64,000 nucleotides of DNA, taken from Cristatella mucedo (lineage: Eukaryota > Bryozoa > Phylactolaemata > Cristatellidae). How positions within the stretch are numbered: the first letter of the stretch is position 1; every line of letters starts with the position of its first letter. Where the stretch lies: NCBI GenBank assembly GCA_009760855.2, contig WPIO01000028.1:710001-774000 (forward strand). The letters run 5' to 3'. Position numbers and translations under genes: made by a program. A model generated the notes under the pieces. That model saw only the letters and a list, made by a program, of their open reading frames with translations, was not told the origin of the DNA and ran no database searches. Positions 23,101 through 31,300 of this stretch are shown piece by piece.

Positions 23101-26100
23101 CCATCGACCACAACTCGGTCAATCAGGCCCTGGTCGGCAAGGTGACGGGCAACAGCACACAGTACATGCAGCAGCTCTTTCAGGTGCGCTTCTGTATGCC
23201 TGACTACGGGGAGCAGGACATCAAGCTGGCGCTGAGCAGGAGCCGCACCAGAGGTGGCGGCAGCCACAGCGCCGGGGGAGCGGTTCGCAGCAGCCAGGCT
23301 GCCGGTGGCTTCGTCGAGTGGCAGCTGAGCAACGACTCATCGACGACGGCGGCGCGCAAAGCTCGTGAGGCCGCCGCCACAACTGCCCGGCCGGCGTCGA
23401 CCTGCTCACTCAGAGAGCACGCCGACAGGGCAGCGATGCAGCAGCAGCAGGAGGAGAGCTTCGAGCTGACATCTCTGGCAGTCAGAGAGACTGAGGATCT
23501 AGAGCGCCTCCGACAGAAACTGTGCCGGCGGCTGGTAAGCGCAGCTTCATCGCTGCAGCAGTGGCGGCGACGACGGTGACTGGAAGCAGCCATGTCTCGG
23601 CGGCGTCTGGCGGCTGGCAACAAGCGAAAACTTTGAATGATGAGTCTTTTGCATCTTAAGTGATAATGATAAGTATTTTGAATAGCAACCCTTTAGAGAA
23701 CTTAATCTCTATTTAGGCACTTTGCAATGCCCTGCAAAAGAAGCAATAACCAATGGTTTATGAGAAGCCAGGTATCGTGTTTGGGCATACATGCAAAAGT
23801 GCACAGTTATCGTGCTACTACGAACATGTGAAAGCTCACAAAGGACCCTGGTTAGCCAGTGGTTTGTAGGAATCCCGGTTAGTAACCTCTCATTCAATCG
23901 TGCATAGGTCAGCAACTTGCCATAGCTTAAGAGGCAGTGAATCTGACTGAATTCCGAATTTCCATTAGTCTTTAGGCATGCACTCACCCATGATCATAGA
24001 TTAGGCAAATAGAGTTACTAACCTGTATTCTTATCCCACCTGCCCCTCGTTAACCCAATATAGAAAGGAGATATTTATATAAAACACTTGTATATATAAT
24101 TCACTTGTATAGCGCCCCAAGAGAACTTAATCTCTATTCAGGCGCTTCACATATGCCTCCGGGCTCGAGCCCACGACCTCAGCCAGACCATGGTCGGGGC
24201 GAGCACCTTAACCGCTGGACCAAACCAGCTCATACAGCATGGGCTAGAGTTGTGATCCGTTATAGAGGTGCCGTACAACTACTAACTGTTTTTTGAGAGC
24301 GATTGAAATGGTTGCCTTTGTAGCTCGATGGTCAGACCATTGGGCAGGACAACCAAAGGTTGCAGGTTCGTGTCATGCCAAACCTACAAGTTTTGTATAC
24401 TTAGACCTCCTGATCTTCGGGTCTTTGTATATTATTTTGGCAGAACACCGAAGCTAGTTTAGCAGTTTGTGAGATCTCATCAAACCGACTAGACCTTATA
24501 AATATGGCTACTGACTGTGACTGCATCTGACATGCTGAGATAAGCTGACTCAGTATAATGTCGTTAGCATCAATCATGTCGTATGTGTCAATCTCTCGGA
24601 TTTACACCATCAAAGCAAGCGATCCAACAAAATCTGCTGTTGTGGAACATGTTGGAGCTCATTTAAGAACTAATTCATTTTTAGACTCAGGCTATAATAT
24701 TTAACAACCTACAATTGCTCTTGTAGAAGTAGTATATCGACTTCAAGGTTCTGTCACTCACCTTTAGGCACCTTCATTTACTTGCTCCGACCTACCCATA
24801 TGAAATGCCATCTATTCCGGCCTGCATCACACCACCCGCTCCTCTGACTCTACTCGTTTGGTTGTGCCTCGAGCAAAGTTCAAATCGCTGGGAGAAGCCT
24901 TTTTGTTCATATGATTCTATGGCCTTCAACTTACTGCCGACTGATTTTATGTTAGCTCCTGATTTTACAAAACTTGGAAAAGCTTATAGCTGTTAAATAC
25001 ACATATGTTTTCCCACAGTCTCCATCCAGAAATTGTCCTTTGTATGCTTTTTGCTCAGAGGTTGTAGATGTCACCACTAACCAATTGACACATGCTTTCT
25101 CTACAGCATATATAAAGTGCCTAGAAAAAGACTTGGTTCTCTGTGGGTGTAATATATTCTTTATTATTACTATTATTTCTTCAGCCACCAGACTTCTAGG
25201 AGTATACCGTGTGTTGGATCCAAGTTGAACCGTCTTTCTGCTTGCAAACCCTTTCGAGCCATTACTATTTCTTAATGGTGCACTGTACTACTTGTGGTAG
25301 CTCGTGAAAAGTCGCCGCACTCAAAAAAGCCAGCCGGCACAAACACAGTCTGTTATCCCATCCACGTTTTGTGCACTTGCACATGAGCGACCGACCATAC
25401 GTCCAGAATACCCCTAGGTACCTAGATTGTGTCTAATTCCTGATTGTCCTTATGTCTTAGGGTAGCAAATGTCCCTCTGTCTTAGGGTAGAAAATCGCAT
25501 TCTTCTTTACTTTCGGAGGTTGTTAATAGCTAGCTCACTTTTGCCTTGGCTTCAAAGGATGATCTTTATCATAATTGGCCTAGTGAAGGGCCTTTTAATT
25601 TTAGTGCCTGGTTAGTACTATTTGTAATGTGTACACTTGAATATGTTTCAATCGTATCATTTCCTTTGAGTCATTTGAATCTTATTAATTTCTACATTTA
25701 TTAGCATTTATATAATTTGCTAACTAAACCTCAAAAGGGTGTAAATGTCTTATCTGAATTATGTGTTTGCTTCTTGTATCCATACTTAACTGTAGTCATT
25801 GTGATGTTGTATTACCAACAGGGTCCTGTATGGCCGTGTTCTTCTGCCTACTACCAGAGCCTTCTCTGCCTCGGTATGACATGTTTGATTAGCTCCTTTG
25901 ATTCCATGGTTGGCAACTTTCGTTAGGCTGCATTTTCATAAGGCATGAGCAAGTTCCCGGTCACACTTTTAGTAGAAGTAAGCCATGCGGTCCATACTCC
26001 AGTGAGCTGCAGTCTTTGTAAGGCTGAATTGTATTGTGCTATAGTGAACTTGCTGAGCTCTTAAAGTGTAGTGCCCTTAGCCGAGATGCTGCTAGCACGG

Positions 26101-29100
26101 TTATTTCGGTTCCTATTGTACTGTACACTCTACAACAAGCAGAAAAAATCATGGCTGCGCATTCATTAAACTGGATAAGGCATTGGTTCATGCTTGCTCG
26201 TGTTTGTGTCTTCTGTTTGCTTCGTTTTCACATCAAGCCACTTTACTTTCTTCCTTGTTTTGCCCTTTTCTGTAATGGCTTGGTTTTTCTGCCGATGCCT
26301 CGGCACACGGCATGGTCATGAATGCCCAATAACTGCCCCAGGCCAGTGGTTCTTTGAGCTGGTCTGCAGAAGTTCAAAGGCACTTGCCCTGTGCACTGCC
26401 GTTCTGCACCTGCCTCGTCGAGAGTATGCCGAATTAGTTCTTGCTCTCAAAGTCACTTACCTGCGATATCTCCATAAAGGTTATGGTGTTTTCGGCCCTG
26501 TGGTCGTCGGTGTCGAGGACTCGGGTGGGGGGTGGGTGGACGCCGTGCACCCATTGGTTGAGACCTGCTGACAGCCAAACGTTTGGCTTGGTGCTGGTCA
26601 ATAGACAGTCACAGTAACCGGCTCGGTTCCGAGTGCCGTGGCTGCACTCGAAAAACGAGACGACAGCCCGAAAAGCCCCTCCTTAGATATAAGAGTGCCT
26701 TCACCTGGCCTCTATTCTGGCTCGTTGCATCCATTCCAGCAGATTAGAACGAGCGAATTTTATCACTGTAGACGCTGGTGGCCGTCGACGAGCTAAGCCG
26801 AAGCAGCCAGCTGCTGCCACTCTCCTACAAGTGTGTTCGAGACCTGCGCAACGTCGTCTTCTGCACTCTGTGCATGTGGACCCGGCGCCGAGTCCAGTCG
26901 GCGAGCCGCAACATTGTGCAGCTGGAGGCACAGCTGGCGCCACTCTGCCGCCTGTTTGCCTGCTGGGTATTTCTCGTCGAAGTGTGGCCGTACCGATGTA
27001 GCTGGATTCTTTATCACGTCGGCACGATGGAGGAGCACTCTCTGGGCTCGGGCAAGGTGGCCGCCTCGAAGCGCCTAGCCTCACGAGGTGAGCTGCTAGC
27101 TGCTAGGTGATGCAGCAGCAGCGCGGACCGCTCTACCTGCGGCCGTCATGGCAGCAGTGGCGTCCGTGCGTTCGTCTGCCACTGTGGGTCCGTGCACGGT
27201 TGCCACTGCCAGGTGGTCGCTTTCTCGAGTGGCTTCTTATGCCAACGTGTGTATCTTTCCCGTTTGCCTTTTCGCGACGTCTTTCTCGGCAAGGCAGACA
27301 CCAGCCGAACTGATGATTGCCCAGAACTGTGGAGTTCGCTTCGATGTGGCTGCGTACGCTGGGCAGGCTGGCTCGGACAGTGATGATCAAGGGGAGCCTA
27401 TCGTAGGCGTCGAAGCTTCGGGGGCTCATGCTTGAGACGTTGCCGAGCATGCCAGCTGAGCGACCGAGAGTCGCATCGTGCGATAATCATCGACGTTGGA
27501 GTGCGAGATGTTTGATGGCTGCGAGGGACTAAACAATGACCGAGAGACTAAGTCGACATGCCAAAGCTGCAAAGTGGAGGAGTGGAAGGAAGTGAGAGGT
27601 AGGACCAGCCATTAGTCACACTGCTGCCACGTAGAATAAGAATGAAGAAAGGGGGACATTATGGTAGGATCGGAAAAAGCGCTGACTAGAATTGGAAGTC
27701 GATTGTAGTCAGCATTGCGCAGTAACCCGTGCAAAAATTGCCCCCTCCCGAGTTAGGCATGTAGCCTTTCATCCGGGTCTGCCTCGAACTCCTTTTTTCT
27801 AAAAGGCTGTATGGGTGGACATCGAACTCCTTTTTTCTAAAAGGCTGTATGGGTGGACATTTTTCTGTGTAGTTGCATGCTTGTTTCCCTAGATTCTCGA
27901 TGGTAGATTTACCTCTGCTTGTGTGTGGTGCTTGCTACTCATATCCGTTCTTTAATAAGGTTTGGTCTCACTTCATCTGTTCTCTTTTCTCACCAAGAGC
28001 GGTAGCTGACCGCTGTGGTTGCAACAGCAGCACCATGTGCAGACCGTGGGATGCTGAACTGACTCCCTTTGTCGTTTTCGGCTCTGCAAGTCCTCCGGAA
28101 ATCTGCCAGCTCAGTAATTGACTGGGCGTTTTTATTCGTCGTTACTCCACCTCCCAGAACCCAAGTTGCTCTGGCCTGTTGTCGTTTATTTTCCAAATCA
28201 TTTTTATTGTTATTTTTCTTCTAGCAGCTGCTGCTTCCACCAATCGTTTAATTCAGAAAACAAGAGGGATGGCAGTATGTTTGGCATGCTCCGATAACCT
28301 TTGACCCGGTCTGCCTTTTAACGTAAAATAACTAAGCACTGTAGATCGCTTTGAATTCAAGCCTCAGCAGGTGGCATGTCTCACTGGCACTCTAACGCCA
28401 GCTTGTTCAGCGATTGGCTGTGCCTATGGTTTGTTGAAAAAATTCACTGCAGTTGTTGACGTTGGTTAGTCTGGAAAATATTGGTGTTGACAAGGCAGCC
28501 ATGAAAAGTGTGATTCAGCAATCATTCTCAGCTGGAGCAACCGAAATTGTCTTTGGAGGCCCACAGCGGCCTGCTGTTGCTGCTTGGTGTCGGTCGCCAA
28601 TTTGCACACGCGTGCTCTGCTCAGTCAGCAACAGAAACAAAGCGTCTAGCCATTCTTGTAGACATTGGTATTACAATAGCTCAATGATGCCCTCCTGTCT
28701 GCTTTGTGAGAGGCAGATATCCCTTACATAGCCTGATTGACAAGACGTCTGCCAGGCTGCAGGATACGTCAGTTCAAGACCCACACGCTAGGGTGTCGAA
28801 TTTTCCAAACAACTTCTTACGTAGGACCTTGGTGCTCCTGTATGCTGAAACATGCCTACTGTGTGTGTTTGCTCATGCATATGGCGTTAATACACACACA
28901 CACGTTCGCACATACGCACGCATACACACCCGCTAACGGCATGCACCGGCTGAACCAAAAGTCAAAGATTAGCTCCAGTGTCTATGCTATGGCACATATG
29001 GGCATGTGTATGCATTATACGACTTGCTGGTTGTGTACGTGTCCTGCAATTTGTGCTTAGGCTGCTTCAATGCGATGTTGTTGACATACCATGGCTGATC

Positions 29101-30258
29101 GTGCCTGTTGACCTCTGTTTGTCAGCTTGATTAGATAGGTTCCAGCTGCCTACCTTTTTGCTTGTATCCTCGGCTTGTAAGCACAGCCTTCCTGTTGCCC
29201 TCCTTTCTCCAGTGTCGAAAAGAAGGATGTTTCGGGTGTGGCAATTGAAAATGCATTCCTAAGAGTAGTGTATGACTTGCCTAACAAGCTGACTACGTCC
29301 TCTGACTGCTGCTGCTCAGTGACCTTCGGTCGGCTTGCCTTGGCTGTGCTTTGTCTATTGGAGCAGAGCACTCGATTGAGTTAGAGACCTCTTTCCTGTG
29401 AGAGCCATCTATATGGTACTGTGCTGATTAATCAGTCTACCGATGACTGTAGTTCTACTGATGCTGCAACTTGTTAAGCACTTCCTTTTTAGCTAGCTGG
29501 GGTGCAATTTCTTGCAGCTGCACTCGGCGATCAAGTGATGAGACTGTAAAGTTTCTATTCTGGCAGATCGAGTACAAACTAGCTCTTCACCTGGCTCCTT
29601 GCAGCTTTCCAAATGGTGTTCTTTTATGTTCCAATGTGTATGTGCTTAGGCGGAAACTTGAATGACCTTGCCAGGTTTAATCCAGAAGTTGCATGTAAAG
29701 GCAGATCGATCCAAGTCGTGTACCCTTGCTGGTACCTGGATCTGATTAGAATGCTGAATGCCATTGTCATGAATAGTTTCATCAAATACCTCCTTTCCAG
29801 GGGATACATTATAAATCATTAAAAAAAATTTAGCTGATTCAACAACCTCATTTGTGTAGTGGCAGAGGAACCTTGAGGGCTGTTGCTCCCGATTGCAGTG
29901 GGCAATAATGGATCGCCCACTGCAGAGCTCGAACCCGCGACCTGGGTCCTTAAAAGCAAGCACCTAACTCCTGTGCTAAACGTGTGCACTGCAGTCATAT
30001 AGGGTTACTGTTTTAAGACATTAGAATGCCTTGCGGTTCTATATTCTAGTAATGTTATGGTTTTGTAGGTGCTTTTGACGACATGAAGCTTTCCGATCTC
30101 TATGCGCATGTTCGTACGTTTGTGAAGACTCTTGACGACTGGAAGTACTGGATCAGCAACGATGGCGATCCCGACACTTTCGAGATTGCAATAAATCAGT
30201 TTCCTCTCACCGTAAAGTTAATGAAGCAGTTTTTGCCCTTCACTACCAACTTGGATAG
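11425..30258 (+). CDS. KAP-family P-loop NTPase, Kidins220-like core, copy 1 (gene span)
   Basis: Six exons: 11425-11499, 15148-15484, 18600-18886, 21897-23534, 26772-27087, 30069-30258. Junction phases are 0, 1, 0, 0, 1 and all agree; exon 6 leaves phase 2, so at least one more exon exists. The product so far is about 947 residues. Order: Walker A 109-116 (GPRGSGKT); membrane segment 159-185; membrane segment 268-292; FNAYEY 344-349 with LWAGIVT 355-361; membrane segments about 480-502 and 515-542; Walker B 597-607 (VLVVVDALDRC); YMQQLFQV 656-663; WPYR.SW 851-857; C-terminal LPFTTNLD block 940-947. Membrane segments inserted within the NTPase fold are a KAP hallmark. Unlike Kidins220, it has no ankyrin repeats. 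KAP proteins act at membranes as scaffolds or switches; the exact role here is unknown. NKPD1-like identity is an alternative. Confidence 0.88.
11798..11996. repeat. polypyrimidine (CT)n tract in intron 1
   Basis: About 200 bp of CT and CCT repeats; copy 2 has a shorter version at 47870-47996. The long serine/leucine frames across it are low-complexity artefacts. Confidence 0.95.
11997..13289. other. intron 1 sequence conserved between duplication copies
   Basis: No exon recognised. Matches copy 2 at about 47997-49190, including the poly-C run at 12156, the block at 12640-12780 and the block at 12830-13130. Copy 2 also has an extra 290 bp near 49190-49480. Confidence 0.6.
13290..13445 (+). 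mobile_element. SINE-B, forward (shared insertion)
   Basis: Body 'ctgcaagctattgtgatagccgtgaaggctcttctgccacta' and end 'ggctattaaattagctta'. The same insertion with the same flank (tttaccatcattga) is at 50700-50870 in copy 2, so it predates the duplication. Confidence 0.75.
13446..14460. other. intron 1, conserved with copy 2
   Basis: Matches 50871-51920, including a poly-G run (about 13786-13798), GT-rich microsatellite sequence (14320-14400) and 'gttggtgagcctgt'. No exon recognised. Confidence 0.55.
14461..15125 (+). other. copy-1-only GC-rich insertion just upstream of exon 2
   Basis: Copy 2 passes directly from 'gattctagtcttg' to the exon 2 acceptor; here about 660 bp intervene. It contains ACCATGGGG near 14723 followed by an alanine-rich frame open to 14841. 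It could be an alternative first exon or promoter, or simply an inserted repeat. No donor supporting splicing to exon 2 was identified. Confidence 0.35.
15148..15484 (+). CDS. KAP copy 1 exon 2, Walker A exon
   Basis: Acceptor tatccag|AGC and donor TTGG|gtgagt, 337 bp, phase 0 in and 1 out. It encodes residues 26-137: an acidic, helix-prone lead ([28 protein letters not shown]) and then [22 protein letters not shown]. The lysine-threonine pair at 115-116 is the nucleotide-binding Walker A. The paralogous exon is 51946-52282. Confidence 0.88.
15661..16041 (+). mobile_element. LTR-like element (shared with copy 2)
   Basis: Begins TGTGG...; holds the 15-bp palindrome cacctgcagcaggtg (15814-15828), a TATA-like 'ctatatatacct' (about 15925), 'gggaataaagactgagtctcg' with a polyadenylation signal, and ends near 'tacaaca'. 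This U3-R-U5-like order, TG...CA ends and length of about 380 bp suggest a solo LTR. Matches 52470-52770 (3' part lost) and 1570-1870 in reverse. It lies in intron 2. Confidence 0.6.
16042..16439. other. copy-1-only intron sequence
   Basis: Absent from copy 2, where the LTR-like element is followed almost at once by the exon 3 upstream flank. No feature recognised. Confidence 0.4.
16440..16775 (+). mobile_element. LINE-2 3' end fragment
   Basis: Begins in the ORF end (aaatcttttggaggccgtgctattagttcgtaagcctggaactc; conceptual KSFG.RAISS..PGTH), then 'cccctgacttgacgacatttaaa', 'tttgctgggtcttagtgatt', 'ccgagaaagagattag', and (ATT)n. Confidence 0.75.
16850..17015 (+). pseudogene. Tc1/mariner-like transposase relic
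   Basis: One frame reads AADNEPKHTAKAKRFF, matching the second catalytic-aspartate block of Tc1 transposases (QQDN.PKHTA). A one-base shift later the next frame reads QSPDLNSIKHLWDKFE, matching the SPDLNPIE.LWD block with the third catalytic residue (the family E) replaced by K. Decayed; only in duplication copy 1. Confidence 0.8.
17460..17960 (+). mobile_element. LINE-2-like RT C-terminal fragment, decayed
   Basis: Conceptual reading shows NITKIRASLRKSWTANLMHALVI, then SHLDYSNSL, the post-RT region of CR1/L2-like ORFs, and later 'aaatcttttggttatcgggcc' of the ORF end. Multiple stops and shifts. Confidence 0.6.
18341..18500 (-). mobile_element. SINE-B, reverse
   Basis: Full-length: A-rich at left, 'ctagctgatgtaacggcc', 'acggctatcaacactgcttgcagcgg', B-box region 'caggactcgaactcggga', head 'gtgtgccatcac'. 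In copy 2 only the outer head survives (about 52765-52800), so the rest was deleted there or the flank was rebuilt. Confidence 0.8.
18600..18886 (+). CDS. KAP copy 1 exon 3, first membrane segment
   Basis: Acceptor ccttgcag|GT completes the split glycine codon of exon 2 (phase 1). Encodes residues 139-233: basic [11 protein letters not shown], then a strong hydrophobic segment [20 protein letters not shown] (about 160-179, continuing to 185), then a Ser/Thr-rich stretch with possible N-glycosylation sites. Donor ACG|gtaatc is weak; an alternative ATG|gtcagt at 18847/18848 also keeps phase 0, so the exact end is uncertain. The + frame itself stays open to 18937. Confidence 0.75.
19050..19904. 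other. intron 3, no recognised element
   Basis: The part to about 19400 matches copy 2 (53385-53640); the remainder is private to copy 1. No exon or repeat recognised. Confidence 0.4.
19905..20015 (-). mobile_element. SINE-B fragment, reverse
   Basis: Contains 'gactgccttatttgtatagcagcaag', 'gataaaggatcacctgttgcaggactcgaatccacgacc', the SINE-B body and B-box in reverse, with an internal deletion. Confidence 0.6.
20107..20150. repeat. (TG)n microsatellite
   Basis: Perfect TG run of about 44 bp followed by an imperfect TG-rich stretch. Confidence 0.98.
20160..20864. other. intron 3, nothing recognised
   Basis: No exon or repeat match seen in about 700 bp. Confidence 0.35.
20865..21550 (-). 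mobile_element. LINE-1 3' fragment, reverse (shared insertion)
   Basis: The reverse of LINE-1 'gaagtctgttggctaccgaatgc...gccgctt' is at 20868-20925. Further right lie 'tactgtccataaagcac...ggaggctgaaactggtga' (ORF VDNKLA and LHQFQP region) and 'tttttggtagcccagccaaaa' (LAGLPKK region). The same fragment sits at 56560-57110 in copy 2. Confidence 0.8.
21665..21700. repeat. nested palindrome before exon 4
   Basis: A perfect 14-bp palindrome TGTACGATCGTACA (21678-21691) is bracketed by 8-bp inverted arms GATGCATG (21665) and CATGCATC (21693). Copy 2 has only a simpler core 'tacgatcgta' near 57198. Confidence 0.8.
21897..23534 (+). CDS. KAP copy 1 exon 4, main NTPase exon
   Basis: 546 codons (residues 234-779), phase 0 both ends. 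Donor CGGCTG|gtaagc is strong; the acceptor ccccgaag|GTG is weak, and a nearby AG could be used instead. Contents: membrane segment 268-292; [11 protein letters not shown] and LWAGIVTSLFEQIERAFG, the region Kidins220-like proteins share; a Gln/His/Cys/Arg-rich insert 405-460; membrane segments 480-502 and about 515-542; Walker [16 protein letters not shown] (597-611) with the second acidic position occupied by Ala603; [21 protein letters not shown] and [14 protein letters not shown]. The Ala/Ser-rich end (680-745) is variable between copies. The long minus-strand frames here are shadows. Confidence 0.92.
23655..24000 (-). mobile_element. LINE-2-like 3' end, reverse, decayed (shared insertion)
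   Basis: Tail 'ccctttagagaacttaatctctatttaggcactttgca', then 'aagaagcaataaccaatggtt' and remote LINE-2 3' UTR similarity. The same element follows exon 4 in copy 2 (59070-59340). Confidence 0.6.
24091..24230 (-). mobile_element. SINE-A, reverse, copy-1-only insertion
   Basis: Well preserved: 'acttgtatagcgccccaagagaacttaatctctattcaggcgct', then the tRNA-like head in reverse (cgggctcgagcccacgacctcagccag...gcgagcaccttaaccgctggaccaaaccagct). The orthologous site in copy 2, near 59437, reads straight through (ctagaaaggagatacagcatggg), so this insertion followed the duplication. Confidence 0.9.
24308..24400 (+). mobile_element. SINE-C, tRNA-like head (shared)
   Basis: 'ttgtagctcgatggtcagacc' resembles an A box and 'ggttgcaggttcgtgtc' a B box about 35 bp later, in a tRNA-like 75-base unit. 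Body unknown. Same position in copy 2 (59510-59600). Loss of acceptor-stem pairing argues against a functional tRNA. Confidence 0.45.
24800..25180 (+). mobile_element. LINE-2-like 3' end (shared insertion)
   Basis: Conceptual DSTRLVVPRAKFKSLGEKPF, then a shift into the FYGLQLT..-type ORF end; followed by 'gtcaccactaaccaattgacacatgctttctctacagcatat', 'gcctagaaaaagacttggttctctg' and (ATT)n. Counterpart at 60050-60385. Confidence 0.7.
25200..26771. other. intron 4, conserved with copy 2
   Basis: Matches 60390-61893. Conservation is very uneven: about 25930-26140 and 26580-26771 look almost identical to copy 2, while 26160-26330 is clearly more diverged and 26330-26500 largely lacks a counterpart. 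No exon recognised; the open + frame at 26194-26571 is not conserved in copy 2. Confidence 0.55.
26772..27087 (+). CDS. KAP copy 1 exon 5, Kidins220-like WPYR exon
   Basis: Acceptor cactgtag|ACG and donor CACGAG|gtgagc, 316 bp, phase 0 in and 1 out, residues 780-884. Shows [22 protein letters not shown], then [24 protein letters not shown], corresponding to the conserved segment after the KAP NTPase core of Kidins220 where a helix-rich region ends in WPYR.SW. The Lys/Ala/Ser end may be surface-exposed. Nearly identical to 61894-62209. Confidence 0.88.
27088..27783. other. intron 5 start, near-identical to copy 2
   Basis: 27088-27690 matches 62210-62850 almost base for base. Several frames stay open, but the exon 5 to exon 6 phase match argues that this is intron. 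Copy 2 has an extra 43 bp at 62291-62333. Confidence 0.55.
27784..27859. repeat. 38-bp tandem duplication
   Basis: The unit beginning 'tcgaactccttttttc' is repeated twice, head to tail and without mismatch (27784-27821, 27822-27859). Confidence 0.95.
27860..28890. other. copy-1-only part of intron 5
   Basis: About 1.2 kb (27690-28890) with no counterpart in copy 2, where a (CA)n array joins the flanks. An open + frame at about 28453-28731 (..VSLENIGVDKAAMKSVIQ) looks protein-like at its start, but has no clear splice sites and no family match. Confidence 0.35.
29815..29990 (-). mobile_element. SINE-B, reverse (shared insertion)
   Basis: A-rich at left, 'ttagctgattcaacaacctcatt', 'ggctgttgctcccgattgcagtgg', 'gagctcgaacccgcgacctggg'. 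The same insertion is at 63805-63970. Confidence 0.75.
30069..30258 (+). CDS. KAP copy 1 exon 6, C-terminal Kidins220-like block
   Basis: Acceptor ggttttgtag|GT completes the split glycine of exon 5 (phase 1); donor GATAG|gtaagc leaves phase 2. Encodes residues 886-947: MKLSDLYAHVRTFVKTLDD, then WISNDGDPDTFEIAI and VKLMKQFLPFTTNLD, corresponding to the block that follows WPYR.SW in Kidins220 and ends in a (F/L)LP.T.NLD motif. Copy 2's equivalent lies just past the right edge. The following exon was not identified. Confidence 0.88.
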
Positions 30259-30559
30259 GTAAGCACATGCTTGGTATTCTGCTCAACAAAGTATTTAATA
30301 CACTGGAGCACAGCAGTATCCGTGGGGCTGCTTAAAATGGCCACCGTACCCTTTTAAGTACCAGAGCTGGTATAAAAAAAAAGTTACTAAGCCTGTGTGC
30401 TGTGATCGTGTAAAGTATATAAATTAAGCCTGTGTTACGTGTTTACGAATTTTCAATGCAAGCTGATAAGTTGTTATTGCTAAAATAAACTTGCGCTCAC
30501 CACTATTCACAACCACTGGTCTGACCTCATTGGCCATTGAGCAAATTAGGCGTTAGTGG
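30259..30559. other. intron or 3' flank, nothing recognised
   Basis: AT-rich sequence after the exon 6 donor. Confidence 0.4.
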
Positions 30560-31300
30560 ATATATGTCACTATCATTCTCCAAATGTCCTGTAAGCGCAA
30601 GAAAAGCAAGTGACCACTATCCATGCTCTGAGTCTTCCAGCCAATTCATACCAGATATGCTCAATCAGATTCAAGTCCAGAGATTGACGAGACAACTCTA
30701 TTAGAGTAATGAGCCCTATACCAAACGTAATACTGTGTTGTAGAAAAATATTGAACACACTTAGTAGTGTGCTTACGGCTATTTGCCATGCAACATGAAC
30801 TTATTGAAGCGAAGCCTCGTTCAGCTTGGTACAGTGTCATTTGGTAGCAGTTCTAAGTAAACGCTTTGATTCATGAGATACTTGAGTTGGCTGAGCCAGA
30901 ATATATGGATTGCACATTAACGAGCACATTATCTATCTTAAGAACTTCCACCACATACACTTGAGAAGTGAGCAATTGGTGAGTTTATTTAGCCTCACTT
31001 TTGCAACTTTTAGCGAATTGGTGGACCCAATCATCGTTTCTCAAGTTCTAAGAAGGTGCCACCTAAGATGAAACCATTATTACCCCAACACTGAATTACA
31101 TGTGGCTAGTATGCCGTCTACCAAGTGGCATTTCGAGCCATCCCCCCCAACTGGGCACTACTGTGAAGATGGCATTTTTCAAGGCTGCACTAATTTGGGC
31201 TAGAAACCACTCTGTTAAATTGACTGCAACGTATCTAGGTGTGAGGTATTGATGTTACGTGCTACACAACTTACCACGCAGACTAGTGCACCTTGCAGTA
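30560..31300 (-). pseudogene. Tc1/mariner-like transposase relic, reverse
   Basis: A minus frame at 30573-30758 reads SLDLNLIEHIWYELAGRLRA, the SPDLNPIE.LW.EL block of Tc1 transposases with the catalytic glutamate kept. Upstream on the minus strand (30760-31300) only weak, broken similarity remains (a GGTFLELEK-like stretch). No terminal inverted repeats found. Confidence 0.7.

Larger units (their letters stand above)
10756..30020. repeat. segmental duplication, copy 1
   Basis: Pairs with 44249-64000, same orientation. Matching anchors include the 5' exon (11425/44904), exon 2 (15148/51946), the LTR-like element (15661/52470), exon 3 (18600/52898), a LINE fragment (20865/56560), exon 4 (21897/57314), exon 5 (26772/61894) and a SINE-B (29815/63805). 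The offset drifts from about 33.5 to 36 kb and back to 34 kb because of insertions private to one copy. Private to copy 1: about 14461-15125, 16040-18480, 19400-20860, the SINE at 24091, and 27690-28890. Confidence 0.95.

Noticed and set aside
22398-23267. 289-codon minus-strand frame opposite KAP exon 4 (similarly 57194-58219, 341 codons, and 22157-23203 on +)
   Set aside because: GC-rich codon bias of the real exon keeps other frames open. Their products are His/Glu/Arg-rich without domain features, while the KAP frame has motifs and correct splice phases.
23535-23579. Extension of the KAP exon 4 frame past the donor to a stop at 23579
   Set aside because: CTG|gtaagc is a strong donor conserved in copy 2, phase fits exon 5, and the extension would lose the WPYR and C-terminal blocks of the family.
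24130-24230. tRNA gene candidates in the SINE heads
   Set aside because: Promoter boxes are present, but acceptor and anticodon stems are not intact and the units are attached to SINE bodies.
26194-26571. 125-codon + frame in intron 4
   Set aside because: Not preserved in the matching region of copy 2.
27107-27450. Open frames conserved between copies downstream of exon 5
   Set aside because: The conservation is at DNA level over the whole tract, the 43-bp indel breaks the frame, and exon 5 joins exon 6 directly in phase.
28453-28731. Possible additional KAP exon in the copy-1-only part of intron 5
   Set aside because: Absent from copy 2, lacks good splice sites, and is not needed for phase continuity.
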